DNA of 64,000 nucleotides, taken from Porites lobata (lineage: Eukaryota > Cnidaria > Anthozoa > Scleractinia > Poritidae). Location of the stretch: NCBI GenBank assembly GCA_942486035.1, contig CALNXK010000037.1, forward strand, positions 2,256,001 to 2,320,000. The letters run 5' to 3'. Position 1 is the first letter of the stretch; the number at the start of each line of letters is the position of its first letter. The notes under the pieces are model-generated. The model ran no database searches. It saw only the letters and a program-made list of their open reading frames with translations, and was not told the DNA's origin. The translations under genes and the position numbers were made by a program. This document shows, one piece after another, positions 54,401 through 57,107 of this stretch.

Positions 54401-56965
54401 TCATGACTCACAGGTGACTGGAAAAGTATCATAACTAACACAAAGAAACAAAAGAGAGATGCTAAAATATACCTTACTACTCCACTGACATATGATGCCC
54501 TTCTGTGAGGCAATGATGTAGAAATCATACTTGGGAACATGAACAATGCACTGGACAACATCTCGTCTCTTCTTGTCACCTGAAGAGAATCAGAGACATG
54601 TCAATGTGCTTGCAAATATGAAGACTTCAATTATATACATTACATACCAGTATAAAGGGCGTTCATTAGACATCAGAGATCAGAGAATTCTCTGTTTACT
54701 AAGCAGAATACTCTGGCTAACATTTGGTAGCAAACACCTATTTTTTATTCAGACGTGGAGCCTCTTTCTAAATATTCTCCTTTAATGTTACACCTTTTAA
54801 GATTCATTCAGTCACTTAAACAAGACAGTATAAATCCTTAAAAAAGGACCCTTATCACTCTGAAACCTACATATAACTATGTATATCATGTCTTATCCCC
54901 CAAAAGATGTAAAGCCTTCATGACCAATCTTCAGAGGTTTAACTAAACTGGTGGACTGCCTTTAGGGAGCTGAAGTGGCTTAGGTACAAACAACCTACAA
55001 GTGCCTGAGATAAATGAGCAAAATTGTGTCTAAACTGACCAAAACTGCTCAATGCCTTGACAGTTGTTCAAACATTGGATAGCCCAGTATTCACCAGATA
55101 CTTCACCATACAGCGGATACATGTAAGCATTAGGGAATTTTCAACTATTGAGCTACATAATTATCCAGTGGATAGAGATTTATCCGGTGGATGGTGTTAC
55201 CCACCCTTTGAACAACTGGGGCCAGATGACAAAATATAAAAGTGTTAACCAACCTCCTGCCTCCCCAACAGACCGTCTTTTGCTTGTTGTTATGACTGAC
55301 GATGTGTCCTCATTCAGTAACAAATCAGGAACTTCATCAGTCGAACCACCAATACCAAAAAGCTAGGGAATTATCCAAGAAAGCAAAGAAATATAATAAA
55401 TATTTTTATTATTGTCCAAGAAATTAAAATAAGACAAGATAGAGCAAAAGCATACAGAGTTTAGTCATTTCATGAGCCAAACTCGAGCGCGAACTAACCA
55501 CTAGCCACGAGCCAAACATGAGCCAACTTTGAGTCAAGCCCAAATGTTTTTTTTTTTTGTTTTTCACCATTGAGTTTCAAGGGTATGAAAATAAAAATAT
55601 AAAGTACTTGTCATAGATAATGGCGAGGGTGCACTTCTGGATTTTCTCCATGTCATTGGCGAGATAGTTGAGGAAATAAGCAAAAGCAGCAGAAATGGCG
55701 AGAAAAGGCATGAATATGGGTTAAAACTCTGGTTAAATCTGCCTGCGAAACAGCATAGAAATCCTTGTTCTGGGCCCCCACCTGTGCACCAGGATTTGAG
55801 AGTGTACCATGATTGGCCTGTTAATAAAGACATTGTCTTTTTACCAATCAGGATGAAAGGACATTCATAATACACTTCCGGTAATTTATTGGGTCCGTTG
55901 GGTGTCCAGAAAATTAAGGATCTCAGTGGCAGACAGACCAGGATTGATTTATGTCTGTGATGCAAATACTGCAACAGTGACAAAGAAAAGCAATACAAAA
56001 GTATAATACAAAATCAAGGATAGGCTTCCTTCTAATACATAAAATGACAGGTTTTAAGTGCCAGGTGAACTCTGATTTGTTGTAAACCCAGTATAAGACA
56101 TCAATGCATTGGTTTTAGAAAGAGGGTTCATCAAATAAAGGCACTGGTCATTCATTTACTAAACAACAAACGACCGGCCTTTTGGGCCATTCCATTTAAT
56201 ATCCACACCCCTATGGATCATTCCCTTTCCATAGTACTTTCAAAAAATACAACAAACGACCGGGGGCTGCAATTTTTAAACTCATCCATTGGTACGTGTC
56301 GCTTTCTGCTGCAGAAAAAGGAACATCATCCACACCTGTTCTTTTGTACGTGTCGCTAGGTGATTTTACTGTGCACTTGAACAACAGACTCGCTACTGAA
56401 TATGGCCTTAATTAAAAATATAAGCGTTGGTAAATCTAATTATTATAAGCTTGGGACAATAGTAGCTGAATTAGTTGCTTATTAGTTGCTGTTAATGGCA
56501 TACCTCACTCCAGTCAACTTGAGCATCAGGATTCAGTGCGATCTTCCTAAACAAGGCTTTAAGATCCTGAGTGCTTACGTCGTTGCCAAATAAATTACGG
56601 ATAGCCTCGCAAAAAGGCTCATAACCTAGAGAACAGCCAAATACAAGTTTAATGCTATATGAACGGTTGTAAGCTATTGATGTCTGAAATCGAAAACACA
56701 TGTAGCTTTGAAAACAACTCCTCTCATTCGCTGTCACCTCGCAAGGTTTAGGTGATTAAGTTGTACCCTGCGAAAAAAAAAATCAGCCACAAATCAACTC
56801 CTAACACTTGCCATTTGTTAAACGTGCTTGAAGAATCTGTTGTCGTTCTTCGGGATTAAGCTCTTCGTCGACATATGTGAATTCCGCTATAAACTCTTCG
56901 AACAAGGCCAGCTTCATGCGAAAGCTTCCGACCGTATACGGCCGAGAACTTTGCCTCGAAAACAT
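20202..56965 (-). CDS. WDR49: WDR49/WDR64-type EF-hand and WD40-repeat protein (gene span, 31 coding exons)
   Basis: Gene-level entry; exons are listed separately. Thirty-one coding exons join without a phase conflict into 1,024 codons from an ATG at 56965. Order: short N-terminal region, degenerate EF-hand (residues 53-92), a first WD40 propeller (about 129-535), a second (about 540-945) broken by two acidic lysine/glutamate inserts, then a basic tail. Family hallmarks in order: CGFLPSLRRIA, SLWDYRAKRK, ILFGDDQGYVN, KFHDDWVVK, DKVIRVWHPLIFTRP, VFRVWDIQTL, IDTWPLTRAIQD, GILKVWEMETG, SIKVWDFGSGQ. These fit the WDR49/WDR64/EFCAB8/Drosophila WDY group, associated with the motile ciliary axoneme (CFAP337). 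Orthology within the group needs a tree. Introns run from 81 nt to 10.3 kb; intron 18 houses two GPCR genes on the other strand. The 3' end is unresolved. Confidence 0.9.
20636..20935. mobile_element. MITE of the 'acagtggaacc' type interrupted by a 'ttaaccctttaa' MITE
   Basis: 'tacagtggaaccccgtt' runs straight into a 212-bp ttaaccctttaa element (20651-20862, copy 2, ends TTAACCCTTTAAACCC and GGGCTTAAAGGCTTAA). After it come 'aacgaggtggtcgcattaacggggtc' segments that complement the outer element. The 'aacccc' and 'ggtggtcg' words link the host to the 11.8- and 18.15-kb MITEs. Confidence 0.7.
21384..21478 (-). CDS. WD40 gene exon 30
   Basis: Acceptor TTTTGTTTCATCAG, donor ACAAG|GTGGTT. Reads GPIKTLKNIPTKAVNKTNDS, then GVDCPLMFDDT (residues 964-994). 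Post-propeller tail. Phase 0 in, 2 out, matching both neighbours. Confidence 0.8.
21606..21764. mobile_element. MITE, 'ctggcccc...gataaatcNctatccag' family
   Basis: Ends 'tctggcccc' and 'ggggccaga', with internal inverted pairs 'ggataaatcgctatccag' and 'ggatagagatttatcc'. Relatives, mostly partial, lie at 30250-30305, 30822-30895, 50690-50772, 55060-55228 and 57408-57465. Confidence 0.8.
21850..22074 (-). mobile_element. tRNA-derived SINE
   Basis: Positions 22012-22074 (minus) form a tRNA-like head: partial acceptor stem CAGCG/CGCTG, anticodon stem CGGA/TCCG with loop CTTTCAA (anticodon TTC, glutamate), T-arm GGGTTCGAGTCCC with an intact B-box. The body follows to about 21850, including 'ccaactggtcgcctcctgtc'. 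The D-arm is shortened and the outer acceptor pairs are lost, so this is a retroposed element rather than a working tRNA gene. Confidence 0.75.
22427..22502 (-). CDS. WD40 gene exon 29
   Basis: Acceptor CTTCTTTAG, donor GAG|GTAAGT. Reads QPRLWHLPSAKSVPSTPVRP then YDISE (residues 938-963). Relatives of the family have a strand '..VR.WT..G.YIGTFGQ' here. The exon joins the previous one in frame but leaves that strand short, so a small exon in 22.55-23.45 kb may have been missed. Confidence 0.75.
23468..23580 (-). CDS. WD40 gene exon 28
   Basis: Acceptor CCTTTTTTACAG, donor TTAG|GTAACT. Reads NVIKQVVCWRGHLTRVVGLE then HVQSSGVIVSASTDCSV (residues 901-937): the GH...SAS.D.SV core of a WD40 repeat. 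Phase 0 in, 2 out. Confidence 0.88.
24411..24478 (+). repeat. Three tandem 23-bp units
   Basis: 'tgtttcgcctatggggtat' plus 'aacg/aac' repeats three times almost perfectly, within intron 27 of the WD40 gene. Confidence 0.9.
24741..24865 (-). CDS. WD40 gene exon 27
   Basis: Acceptor CTGTATTTAG, donor ACG|GTATTT. After the split Lys it reads GYITVWEVGSFLLHPPTESD (last strand of a WD40 repeat) and then the charged insert GEEHKEEEQEGNKEETRRDP (residues 859-900). Phase 1 in, 0 out. The plus-strand frame at 24633-24869 is its shadow. Confidence 0.88.
26047..26152 (-). CDS. WD40 gene exon 26
   Basis: Acceptor TTTATTCGTAG, donor GCAA|GTAAGA. Reads GTLLSEVRAITRRQASAVTS then MCTDADCNFVISGDA (residues 824-858), a WD40 strand set completed by GYITVWEV in the next exon. 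Phase 0 in, 1 out. Confidence 0.88.
26305..26545 (+). mobile_element. SINE-like element ('gtgggttgagtttgttgttgg')
   Basis: Contains the ordered phrases 'gtgggttgagtttgttgttg', 'ccgagaggtttttctc', 'ggtaatccggtttcccctcc', 'cacgtttaagcgagttctta' and an 'acaaattacaattacag' tail, which I recall as a widespread coral retroposon body. A head-containing relative lies at 53521-53650. Confidence 0.6.
26614..26965 (-). CDS. WD40 gene exon 25 (acidic insert plus WD40 strand)
   Basis: Longest exon of the gene (352 nt). Acceptor CCTCTTTCAG, donor GCG|GTGAGT. Starts NVKFEDTTREVGHVSFNTED, continues with about 70 Glu/Lys/Asp-rich residues (e.g. DEDSADKEEGEARSEK) and ends PALVSSHHDGFLRFWNLA, the distal half of a WD40 repeat (residues 706-823). 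The acidic stretch would form a long surface loop of the propeller. Confidence 0.9.
27610..27681 (-). CDS. WD40 gene exon 24 (optional)
   Basis: 72 nt reading TMPRARRSSLSASSNSSSKI then SRQ, serine-rich linker. Donor CAACG|GTATTA is fair; the acceptor (ATAAAGAG) is poor. The exon keeps phase (2 in, 2 out), but exons 23 and 25 also join in phase without it, so it may be a cassette exon or not an exon. Confidence 0.4.
28780..28901 (-). CDS. WD40 gene exon 23
   Basis: Acceptor TATTCCATTTCAG, donor CTACG|GTATTC. Reads EYALSHCDVTCLEHMSPLLF then AGTTSGSVIIWNLETEKIAL (residues 642-681): a full WD40 motif ending IIWNLET. Phase 0 in, 2 out. Confidence 0.92.
29068..29279. mobile_element. MITE, 'ttaaccctttaa' family, copy 3
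   Basis: 212 bp bounded by TTAACCCTTTAAGTCCC and the degraded inverted copy GGAATTTAAAGTGTTAA; interior collinear with the 12406-12615 copy. In intron 22. A right-end fragment lies at about 22903-22965. Confidence 0.85.
29686..29762 (-). CDS. WD40 gene exon 22
   Basis: Long T-rich tract before acceptor TTGTATTAAG; donor GAG|GTAAGG. After the split Asp it reads EQAPFVSRAPLPSIGETQEV then KSSNE (residues 616-641), a linker between WD40 repeats. It supplies exactly the phase change (1 to 0) needed between its neighbours. Confidence 0.8.
30250..30900. repeat. Mixed repeat block: 'tcttaaacagggt' element flanked by 'gataaatc.ctatcc' pieces
   Basis: 'gtcttgagtcttaaacagggt' recurs at 30370, 30490, 30535 and 30718 in a MITE-like unit. 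Pieces of the 'gataaatctctatcc' family sit at 30260-30300 and 30822-30895, with a poly-C run at 30790-30803. A relative is at 57960-58110. Confidence 0.6.
31034..31118 (-). CDS. WD40 gene exon 21
   Basis: Acceptor TTGTCCGTAACAG, donor AAAG|GTAATG. Reads DPADVQTLVELKVLSDLFVP then PVPIYKDK (residues 588-615), linker after the previous WD40 repeat. Phase 0 in, 1 out. Confidence 0.85.
31594..31790. repeat. Self-complementary 'cccgaatgggct' repeat
   Basis: 'attattccttcagcccgaat' at the left and 'gggcgagaggaataatt' at the right, with an internal 'gaatgggctcttgagtcaat / atcgactcagaggccat' near-palindrome. A dispersed non-coding element immediately upstream of the 132-bp duplication. Confidence 0.65.
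31792..32192. repeat. 132-bp direct duplication flanking a copied 137-bp segment
   Basis: 31792-31923 and 32061-32192 are the same 132 bases with one difference noticed (caaccaatc / caacctatc). The 137 bases between them match 33236-33374 with very few differences. See the finding on template switching. Confidence 0.93.
32364..32533 (-). CDS. WD40 gene exon 20
   Basis: Acceptor GAATTTTCAG, donor GGAA|GTAGGT. After the split Gly it reads SIKVWDFGSGQLYKKFPDEQ (WD40 strand d), then a linker into GLVYHTMYGKRCLLVSSWGK and KIRIME (residues 531-587). Phase 1 in, 0 out. Confidence 0.93.
33000..33419. mobile_element. MITE, 'taccgtaaata...gacgcc' family
   Basis: Left end taccgtaaataatctaatag, right end 'acaacatttacggca'. 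Internal 'aatagacgctc / ggcgtctattagac' complement each other. Its 33236-33374 portion is the apparent donor of the segment found at 31924-32060. Confidence 0.7.
33537..33660 (-). CDS. WD40 gene exon 19
   Basis: Acceptor GTTTTGCAG, donor AATG|GTTAGG. Reads VWEMETGQFVYQVTDAHGPS, then TEITAMTVDSSGYRLATGAY and N (residues 490-530): strand d of one WD40 repeat and strands a-c of the next (D-SGYRLATGAYNG). Phase 0 in, 1 out. Last exon before the 10.3-kb intron in reverse order. Confidence 0.95.
34021..34464. mobile_element. MITE, 'taccgggggtactc' family
   Basis: Left end taccgggggtactcc, right end 'gagtacccccccccccgggta'-type complement. Interior repeats 'ggtcataaatagggta' at least five times. 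In intron 18 of the WD40 gene. Confidence 0.82.
34634..34916. mobile_element. MITE, 'gggggaatccgcatatgaaag' family
   Basis: Poly-G then aatccgcatatgaaag at the left; ctttcatatgcggagt then poly-C at the right. The interior has 'cccctaaaggagacc / ccctaaacgagacc' subrepeats. About 280 bp, no coding capacity. Confidence 0.85.
34917..36220. other. No gene recognised upstream of GPCR 1
   Basis: Intronic DNA on the WD40 gene's strand and upstream region of the first GPCR on the plus strand. Open frames at 34835-35074 (overlapping the MITE), 35103-35291 and 35722-35925 have no family pattern. I see no clear TATA box near 36.2 kb. Confidence 0.5.
36221..37174 (+). CDS. Rhodopsin-family (class A) GPCR 1, intronless
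   Basis: A 317-residue seven-helix receptor of the plasma membrane, expected to signal through heterotrimeric G proteins; ligand unknown. Landmarks: N-glycosylation site NYT (N5), TM1 GN (N50), TM2 aspartate D78, TM3 cysteine C105, ERL (133-135) in place of DRY, TM6 CYLP (P251) in place of CWxP, TM7 NPIFY (286-290), helix 8 KIREVRQAVKD and a cysteine near the C-terminus (C310). The second extracellular loop has Y181 where its paralogue has cysteine, so the usual TM3-loop disulfide cannot form there. The helices recall adenosine/melanocortin-like receptors expanded in cnidarians, which I infer without a tree. ATG at 36221 gives a normal short N-terminus. It lies antisense in intron 18 of the WD40 gene. 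Confidence 0.93.
   Translation: MANDNYTENTPLKAYEELFCSADLTQGIHSQLIFLSGLNILFCFTAFFGNAVILVALLKENSLHAPSKLLLRCLAITDLFVGLIVEPLEVTFWISLAHHERSSICRYALAVGAITGYTLCLVSLFTSTAIAVERLLALSLGLRYRQVVTFTRTRISITAIWIASIFGSTGYLWSHPISEWYGYIAMGLCLIVSSFSYTKIFITLRHRRYQVHAQHIPGNPCHLNPINIARYKKAVSSALWFQLTLVACYLPYIITGAFLTERGLTPSGFIANEFALTLLYANSSLNPIFYCWKIREVRQAVKDTIRQLFCQSTLILT
37451..37846. mobile_element. MITE, 'caggggcaccca' family
   Basis: Termini caggggcaccca and tgggtgcccctg, flanked by 'gttatacg' and 'ttatacgg'. Interior carries multiple 'gaattttcgga' words. Between the two GPCR genes. Confidence 0.85.
38467..38741. mobile_element. MITE, 'tagagcggttttcatt' family
   Basis: Termini tagagcggttttcatt and the matching complement, aatgaaaaccgctcta (inner base differs). 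Internal 'accaaaaccaaagtaattac' and 'ttggttttggttttcc' are also partly complementary. About 275 bp. Confidence 0.88.
38750..40886. other. No gene recognised between the two GPCRs
   Basis: The first 200 bp (to about 38960) look like a MITE with 'gtgtgaacatggcc' ends, related to 41860-42130. The remaining 1.9 kb is AT-rich single-copy-looking DNA with no exon or remnant of a third receptor that I can see. Confidence 0.5.
40887..41822 (+). CDS. Rhodopsin-family (class A) GPCR 2, intronless paralogue
   Basis: A 311-residue seven-helix receptor clearly paralogous to GPCR 1: long identical stretches include the TM7-helix 8 run YCWKIREVRQAVKD, and loop and helix lengths match. Landmarks: N-glycosylation site NFS (N5), N51 (TM1), D79 (TM2), C105 (TM3), DRL (133-135) for DRY, C181 in a short second extracellular loop (EWC), CYLP with P246, NPLLY (281-285), C305 near the end. 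Unlike GPCR 1 it keeps both cysteines of the TM3-loop disulfide and an aspartate at the TM3 end. The ligand is unknown; the family guess (adenosine/melanocortin-like) is inference. Same strand as GPCR 1, 3.7 kb downstream, which fits tandem duplication of a retroposed or ancestrally intronless gene. Confidence 0.94.
   Translation: MAQTNFSEESLKKLQELYNYCLAELVGGIRNQLIVLSGINVLFSITAFVGNSLILVALRKENSLYPPSKYLLRSLATTDLCVGLIVEPLAVTFWMSLVYERWGICRFVLTVDTVASYMLCLASLFTLTAISLDRLLALIPGLRYRQIVTLRRSFIVVGVLWFVSTFVTTIHVWNPSIAEWCTYIFVPLCLVTSIFSYSKIYLTVNHQQIQVQDHQGRAIPRNVSRYKRAVNSALWLQLTLITCYLPYNIARALLTKRGLSPEGFITKDFALTLLYVNSTINPLLYCWKIREVRQAVKDMIRQLLCSPSLSI
41855..42130. mobile_element. MITE-like repeat with 'gtgaacac' inverted ends
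   Basis: 'tatgttcacactcaaccgga' is followed 60 bp later by its complement 'ccggttgagtgtgaacacta'; a further outer 'gggtgtaaacatt..atagcc' end lies near 42095-42115. Just downstream of GPCR 2, probably non-coding. Confidence 0.6.
42140..43090. other. Repeat fragment and unassigned intronic DNA
   Basis: 42150-42250 is a copy of the 6.7-8.5 kb coral repeat ('gttcaaatgtgaactactgg', 'agtgctttcct'). Beyond it nothing is recognised. An ATG frame at 42423-42710 (95 codons) has a hydrophobic N-terminus but no family pattern and is left uncalled. Confidence 0.5.
43093..43311. mobile_element. MITE, 'gcaaagaaagt' family, copy 1
   Basis: Termini gcaaagaaagt and actttctttgc. The interior is the reverse complement of 63186-63424 ('cttgcccgaatggcaggctg' against 'cagcctgccattcaggcaag'). 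A diverged fragment lies at about 51775-51866. Confidence 0.88.
43990..44049 (-). CDS. WD40 gene exon 18
   Basis: 60 nt; acceptor GTGTTTTTCAG, donor AAAG|GTACCT. Reads LLYNPHMNQVISGCIEGILK (residues 470-489), strands b-c of a WD40 repeat that continues VWEMETG in exon 19 across the 10.3-kb intron. Confidence 0.93.
44269..44357 (-). CDS. WD40 gene exon 17
   Basis: Acceptor GTATTTAG, donor TCAG|GTACGA. Reads (G)CSVIDTWPLTRAIQDSLQV then PHTHDRPICQ (residues 440-469). IDTWPLTR is a hallmark of the WDR49/WDR64 group. Phase 1 in, 0 out. Confidence 0.94.
44413..44579. mobile_element. MITE, 'cctgtttacatNgaggtggg' family, copy 1
   Basis: Ends 'gacctattacatagaggtgg' and the complement-like 'cctctatgtaaacaggtc'. 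Contains 'tcatgtaaacgtgatcaaat' and 'atatggacaggcgggt', shared with copies at 45357-45515 and 45776-45995. Confidence 0.82.
44583..44945. mobile_element. MITE-like element with 'aaggccccga/ggggcctt' ends
   Basis: Adjacent to the previous element; begins 'aaaggccccgaccacatcat' and ends 'gggtttggggcctt'. Interior rich in 'gaaaacg' words. The minus frame at 44626-44910 lies within it. Confidence 0.55.
45290..45652. mobile_element. MITE with a second MITE nested inside
   Basis: Outer: 'ggccacgttcaaacgaatcc' at the left and 'ggattcgtgtgggcgtagcc' at the right. Inner: 45357-45515 is copy 2 of the 'cctgtttacacggaggtggg' family. A third copy (45776-45995) follows and abuts exon 16. Confidence 0.7.
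45776..45995. mobile_element. MITE, 'cctgtttacatNgaggtggg' family, copy 3
   Basis: Starts 'gggcctgtttacatcgaggt' and ends 'catctccatgtatacag'. An internal segment 'gagattatatggacaggcgggtta' occurs in both orientations, suggesting an internal duplication. It ends about 20 bp from exon 16. Confidence 0.75.
46018..46102 (-). CDS. WD40 gene exon 16
   Basis: Acceptor TTTTTTACAG, donor ACAG|GTATAA. Reads VFTDNEVRPGEKRISCMLFD then GKHDRLIT (residues 412-439), strands a-c of a WD40 repeat. Phase 0 in, 1 out. Confidence 0.93.
46439..46480 (-). CDS. WD40 gene exon 15
   Basis: 42-nt exon reading VFRVWDIQTLTCLQ (residues 398-411), the strand-d signature of a WD40 repeat. Acceptor TTACTGTTAG, donor CAG|GTGGGT; phase 0 both sides. 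Confidence 0.95.
46652..46737 (-). CDS. WD40 gene exon 14
   Basis: Acceptor CACATGCAG, donor GAGG|GTAAGA. After split Gly it reads KLLGHLFTIVDVAVNEKDQQ then LMSLSTAR (residues 369-397): GH...IVDV...D..LMSLS, the canonical start of a WD40 repeat. Phase 1 in, 0 out. Confidence 0.94.
47316..47733. mobile_element. MITE, 'aaacgtcgaacttttcat' family
   Basis: Left 'ggccaaacgtcgaacttttc' and right 'gaaaagttcgacgtttggc' are inverted complements around 380 bp of 'gttgaacttagg/gaacttaact' subrepeats. In intron 13. Confidence 0.83.
48257..48310 (-). CDS. WD40 gene exon 13
   Basis: 54 nt; acceptor CTTTTACCAG, donor ACAG|GTGCTG. Reads (G)ADKVIRVWHPLIFTRPT (residues 351-368), the strand-d and linker signature conserved in WDR49/WDR64 proteins. 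Phase 1 in and out; it was found by searching for exactly this missing segment. Confidence 0.93.
49099..49408. mobile_element. MITE, 'gcccc.cacacacgtatc' family
   Basis: Left end 'ggccccacacacacgtatct', right end 'atacgtgtggacggggcgtc'. Interior has 'tttgaatccgcaact' and 'acgtatccggtg' subrepeats. Ends about 30 bp from exon 12. Confidence 0.75.
49438..49517 (-). CDS. WD40 gene exon 12
   Basis: Acceptor TTCTTTTTAG, donor GCTG|GTATGT. Reads (S)PARELGVPKGVNCFDYCTK then ANVIITA (residues 324-350); VPKG.N.F.YC.KANVI is a family signature. Phase 2 in, 1 out. The plus-strand frame at 49427-49666 is its shadow. Confidence 0.93.
49720..49799 (-). CDS. WD40 gene exon 11
   Basis: Acceptor TATTTTCCTCAG, donor AACAG|GTTATT. 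Reads LEMFGSCSPSSTCSFVLGSI then ERVLDN (residues 298-323), strands of a WD40 repeat. Phase 0 in, 2 out. Confidence 0.9.
50321..50363 (-). CDS. WD40 gene exon 10
   Basis: 43 nt; acceptor AATTTCTTCTAG, donor CAAG|GTAAAC. Reads (Y)AIQRRKFHDDWVVK (residues 283-297), a conserved linker-helix segment of the family. Phase 2 in, 0 out. Confidence 0.92.
51007..51112 (-). CDS. WD40 gene exon 9
   Basis: Acceptor TTTTTTTTGTGCAG, donor GCTA|GTAAGC. Reads (G)YVNMMTISSKDLHMKNSTS then KADSQIVTIEPSKLS (residues 248-282). Phase 1 in, 2 out, fitting exons 8 and 10. Confidence 0.88.
51884..51992 (-). CDS. WD40 gene exon 8
   Basis: Acceptor TTGTTTCAG, donor CCAAG|GTATGT. Reads TIYQIKPMENSPQCMIYIPW then KTDSMNEDTILFGDDQ (residues 212-247); ILFGDDQG is a family signature. 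Phase 0 in, 1 out. Confidence 0.93.
52460..52516 (-). CDS. WD40 gene exon 7
   Basis: 57 nt reading VTSERALSLWDYRAKRKQL (residues 193-211), a WD40 strand-d motif. Acceptor TTATTTCTCAG, donor TTG|GTTAGT; phase 0 both sides. Confidence 0.92.
52677..52730 (-). CDS. WD40 gene exon 6
   Basis: 54 nt reading ESSWVTGCGFLPSLRRIA (residues 175-192), strands a-b of a WD40 repeat. Acceptor TCCCTTTTAG, donor GCG|GTATGT; phase 0 both sides. Confidence 0.92.
53398..53427 (-). CDS. WD40 gene exon 5 (30-nt microexon)
   Basis: Thirty nucleotides between a strong acceptor (TTGTTTTCTCTCACAG) and donor AAT|GTAAGT, reading FRLQSCVDLN (residues 165-174). Phase 0 both sides. Fits the strand-d/linker position between exons 4 and 6. 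Confidence 0.82.
53521..53650 (+). mobile_element. SINE-like relic with tRNA-type B-box
   Basis: 'gtgggttagaatccca' resembles a degraded B-box. It is followed by 'tgtgagttgagtttattgtt', the body shared with 26305-26545. Truncated copy in intron 4. Confidence 0.5.
53996..54248. mobile_element. Foldback (hairpin) element
   Basis: Outer arms 'aaagcatagcc' / 'ggctatgcttt' and inner arms of about 85 bp: gctgacagtt...gtcacaggtgtcagtagccct at 54028-54108 against agggctactgacacctgtga...aactgtcagc at 54136-54215, with a short central loop. Nearly the whole 250 bp is self-complementary. In intron 4. Confidence 0.85.
54473..54579 (-). CDS. WD40 gene exon 4
   Basis: Acceptor GATTCTCTTCAG, donor TAAG|GTATAT. 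Reads (G)DKKRRDVVQCIVHVPKYDF then YIIASQKGIICQWSSK (residues 129-164), the first WD40 repeat. Phase 1 in, 0 out. Confidence 0.93.
55060..55228. mobile_element. MITE, 'gataaatctctatcc..ctggggcca' family
   Basis: Left 'gttgttcaaacattggatag' and right 'ccctttgaacaactggggcc' are inverted, with 'ggatagagatttatccggtggat' inside. Same family as 21606-21764. Ends 26 bp from exon 3. Confidence 0.75.
55254..55362 (-). CDS. WD40 gene exon 3
   Basis: Acceptor AATTCCCTAG, donor GGAG|GTTGGT. Reads LFGIGGSTDEVPDLLLNEDT then SSVITTSKRRSVGEAG (residues 93-128), linker from EF-hand to propeller. Phase 0 in, 1 out. Confidence 0.82.
56504..56625 (-). CDS. WD40 gene exon 2 (EF-hand)
   Basis: Acceptor GGCTGTTCTCTAG, donor GAG|GTATGC. 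Reads YEPFCEAIRNLFGNDVSTQD then LKALFRKIALNPDAQVDWSE (residues 53-92). A helix-loop-helix with loop ALNPDAQVDWSE at 81-92: N83, D85 and E92 fit calcium-ligand positions, but position 1 is Ala and position 6 Ala instead of Asp and Gly, so binding may be weak or lost. Phase 1 in, 0 out. Confidence 0.92.
56812..56965 (-). CDS. WD40 gene exon 1 (start codon; GC donor)
   Basis: ATG at 56965-56963; residues 1-51 begin MFSRQSSRPYTVGSFRMKLA and end EERQQILQARLTN. The only donor that both looks good and keeps frame is ATG|GCAAGT, a GC splice site; GT sites nearby are either out of frame (CAA|GTGTTA gives an early stop) or weak (GCAC|GTTTAA, in frame). Start chosen because it is the first ATG of the open frame, close to the divergent promoter region. 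Confidence 0.85.
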
Positions 56966-57107
56966 TTTCTCCGCTCAATAATTTCAGCTGTTGTTGTTGT
57001 TATTCCGCCGTCCTCGCAGAACAACAGCATCGGGACATTCTTTTGTGTAGAACATTTTAGCACCCGACCACAAACCGAAGTTGAAAAGGACACATTACCA
57101 CAGCAAC
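56966..57107. promoter_or_regulatory. Possible bidirectional promoter region
   Basis: About 140 bp separates the WD40 gene start (minus) from a plus-strand ATG|GTAAGT at 57108-57110, a pattern seen when a first coding exon contains only the initiator codon. No TATA box is seen. Which gene, if any, begins on the plus strand is unknown. Confidence 0.3.

Noticed and set aside
55564..55998. 144-codon minus frame in intron 2
   Set aside because: Long but low-complexity (Leu/Ser/Phe-rich), no recognisable domain, and not phase-compatible with exons 2 and 3, which join directly.
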